Assembly: GCA_903914955.1 (NCBI GenBank)
Contig: CAIWRB010000250.1
Location: 1 to 64,000 of the forward strand
Length of the DNA stretch: 64,000 bases
Source of the DNA: an uncultured Chloroflexota bacterium
GTDB taxonomy: Bacteria; Chloroflexota; Anaerolineae; Anaerolineales; Villigracilaceae
Direction: 5' to 3'
In this document: positions 63,114 through 64,000 of the stretch, in pieces
Layout: every line of letters begins with the position of its first letter
How positions within the stretch are numbered: the first letter of the stretch is position 1
Program-made: the position numbers and the translations under genes
The notes under the pieces: model-generated
The model's input: the letters and a program-made list of their open reading frames with translations, nothing else
Databases searched by the model: none
Told to the model about the DNA's origin: nothing

Positions 63114-64000
63114 TTAATCTAAACGTTTTCTAAAGCGGAGCGCGGCGGCGCCCATAATGACAACTCCAAAGATTGCAAGCGCGATAACTTCGTTTTGAAT
63201 GGCCTGGAGGCCGACTCCTTTTAGCAGAAGGGCGCGAATAACAACGAGGTAATAACGAAGTGGAATTGCGTAGGAAACCCATTGCAAAAATTTGGGCATA
63301 GCTTGCAGCGGAAAGAAAAAACCTGAGAGAAAAATACTTGGCAGGTTGTACATCATCACCGTCATCATGGCTTCCTGTTGTGTGTTGGCGATTGTAGATG
63401 CGAATAATCCAATACCGAGACTGGACATGAGGAACAAGCCCGATGTAAAAATGATCAACAAGAGACTACCGCGCACTGGCACGCCAAACCAATAACGCCC
63501 AATAATAATGATCTCAAAGGTTTCCACAAAAGCAAGAATGACATAAGGCAGTAATTTGCCAAGAACCAATTCCCAAGAGCGGATCGGCGTAACGATGAGC
63601 TGTTCAATGGTTCCACGCTCACGCTCGCGGACAATGGCTGTGGCTGTGAGAATGGTGGTGATAAAGGAAAGGATCATACCGATCACACCAGGAATCATAA
63701 AGTAGGCAGAGTTAAGATCTGGGTTATACCAAACCTGCGTACGGACTTCGACAGGCGCGGATGGCGCGGAACGTCCGCTGAGAGCGGCTTGCTCGCTCAG
63801 TATTTTCGTCGCAAAAGATTGACCCACCAGCCGAGCAGTCGATAACGCTGTGGCGCCGATGGTGGCGTCTGAGCCATCCAATACCATTAATACTTTTGCG
63901 CTGCCTTCCATCAAACGAATATCGTAATCGGCAGGGATGACGAGCGCGACGCGCGCATCACCAGACTCGATCAACTTTTGATACTCATCTGTTGAACCGA
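63114..64000 (-). CDS. ABC-2 type exporter permease, N-terminus beyond window
   Basis: The frame is open to the right edge (at least 295 residues). It has an extracytoplasmic region (RVALVIPADYDIRLMEGS, PAPVEVRTQVWYNPDLNSAYFM) and then about five membrane spans with ERERGTIEQLIVTPIRSWELVLGKLLPYVIL, the cytoplasmic motif of the YhhJ/YbhR family. It forms the membrane channel for the ATPases encoded downstream. It precedes the HlyD gene by 21 bases. Probable substrates are drugs or lipids; not decided by sequence. Confidence 0.9.
   Translation of the reverse strand, partial: GSTDEYQKLIESGDARVALVIPADYDIRLMEGSAKVLMVLDGSDATIGATALSTARLVGQSFATKILSEQAALSGRSAPSAPVEVRTQVWYNPDLNSAYFMIPGVIGMILSFITTILTATAIVRERERGTIEQLIVTPIRSWELVLGKLLPYVILAFVETFEIIIIGRYWFGVPVRGSLLLIIFTSGLFLMSSLGIGLFASTIANTQQEAMMTVMMYNLPSIFLSGFFFPLQAMPKFLQWVSYAIPLRYYLVVIRALLLKGVGLQAIQNEVIALAIFGVVIMGAAALRFRKRLD

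Overview
The window looks like a chromosome segment of a fermentative, polysaccharide-degrading member of the Chloroflexota, probably class Anaerolineae. This is inferred from gene style, not from a marker gene. The clues are lipoproteins with short repeated Ala/Pro/Thr/Glu linkers, secreted proteins built from NBR1-type Ig-like domains with Thr/Pro/Ala tails, an XRE/NB-ARC/TPR regulator, a deazaflavin (F420-type) oxidoreductase and a bacterial glycerol-1-phosphate dehydrogenase homologue. No rRNA, tRNA, CRISPR array, transposase or prophage gene was seen.

Layout. (1) 1-8700, minus strand: aminotransferase, ROK kinase, a complete sugar ABC importer (binding protein, two permeases, ATPase), glycerol-1-phosphate dehydrogenase homologue, YbaK-like deacylase and a Gfo/Idh/MocA oxidoreductase cut by the left edge. 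(2) 8701-11430: a decayed zone with a cation-efflux remnant, an intact GH1 beta-glucosidase, the C-terminal remnant of a sugar permease, and a well-preserved promoter with a palindromic operator. (3) 11431-11841: a lone phosphoribosyltransferase. (4) 26053 down to 11848, minus strand: a long, tightly packed operon opened by its own XRE/NB-ARC/TPR regulator, then SDR, aldo/keto reductase, two UxuA-like mannonate dehydratases, a sugar epimerase/dehydrogenase, an RraA-like protein, three enolase-superfamily dehydratases, an SDR remnant, a Gfo/Idh/MocA enzyme and an MFS transporter. (5) 35780 down to 26408, minus strand: a peptide/oligosaccharide-type ABC importer (five genes), a small membrane protein, a DapA-like aldolase, an aldose-epimerase-like gene and another enolase-superfamily enzyme, behind a near-consensus promoter. 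(6) 36021-49935, plus strand: UPF0303 protein, Gfo/Idh/MocA, GntR regulator, epimerase, enolase-superfamily dehydratase, lactonase, KDG kinase, KDPG aldolase, a URO-D-family methyltransferase with its corrinoid protein, another Gfo/Idh/MocA, a Tat-exported DUF362 protein and two glycoside hydrolases. (7) 50075-56160, minus: a beta-propeller lipoprotein and two secreted NBR1/DUF11 proteins. (8) 56348-58803, plus: DNA polymerase IV, a GyrI-like protein, a zinc-binding membrane protein and PspC. (9) 58872-64000, minus: two ABC-export ATPases, an SRPBCC protein, a Ddn-like oxidoreductase, an HlyD protein and an ABC-2 permease cut by the right edge.

Regions 4-6 together look like a catabolic island for uronic and aldonic acids from plant or microbial glycans. 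Glycosidases and importers supply sugars, oxidoreductases and a lactonase make or open aldonic acids, five enolase-superfamily and two UxuA-like dehydratases give 2-keto-3-deoxy acids, and the KDG kinase, KDPG aldolase, DapA-like aldolase and RraA-like protein would carry these towards pyruvate. The most unusual part is the corrinoid methyltransferase pair inside the plus-strand operon. It suggests that O-methylated sugar acids, for example 4-O-methylglucuronate from xylan, could be demethylated as part of this route. That is a hypothesis from gene context.
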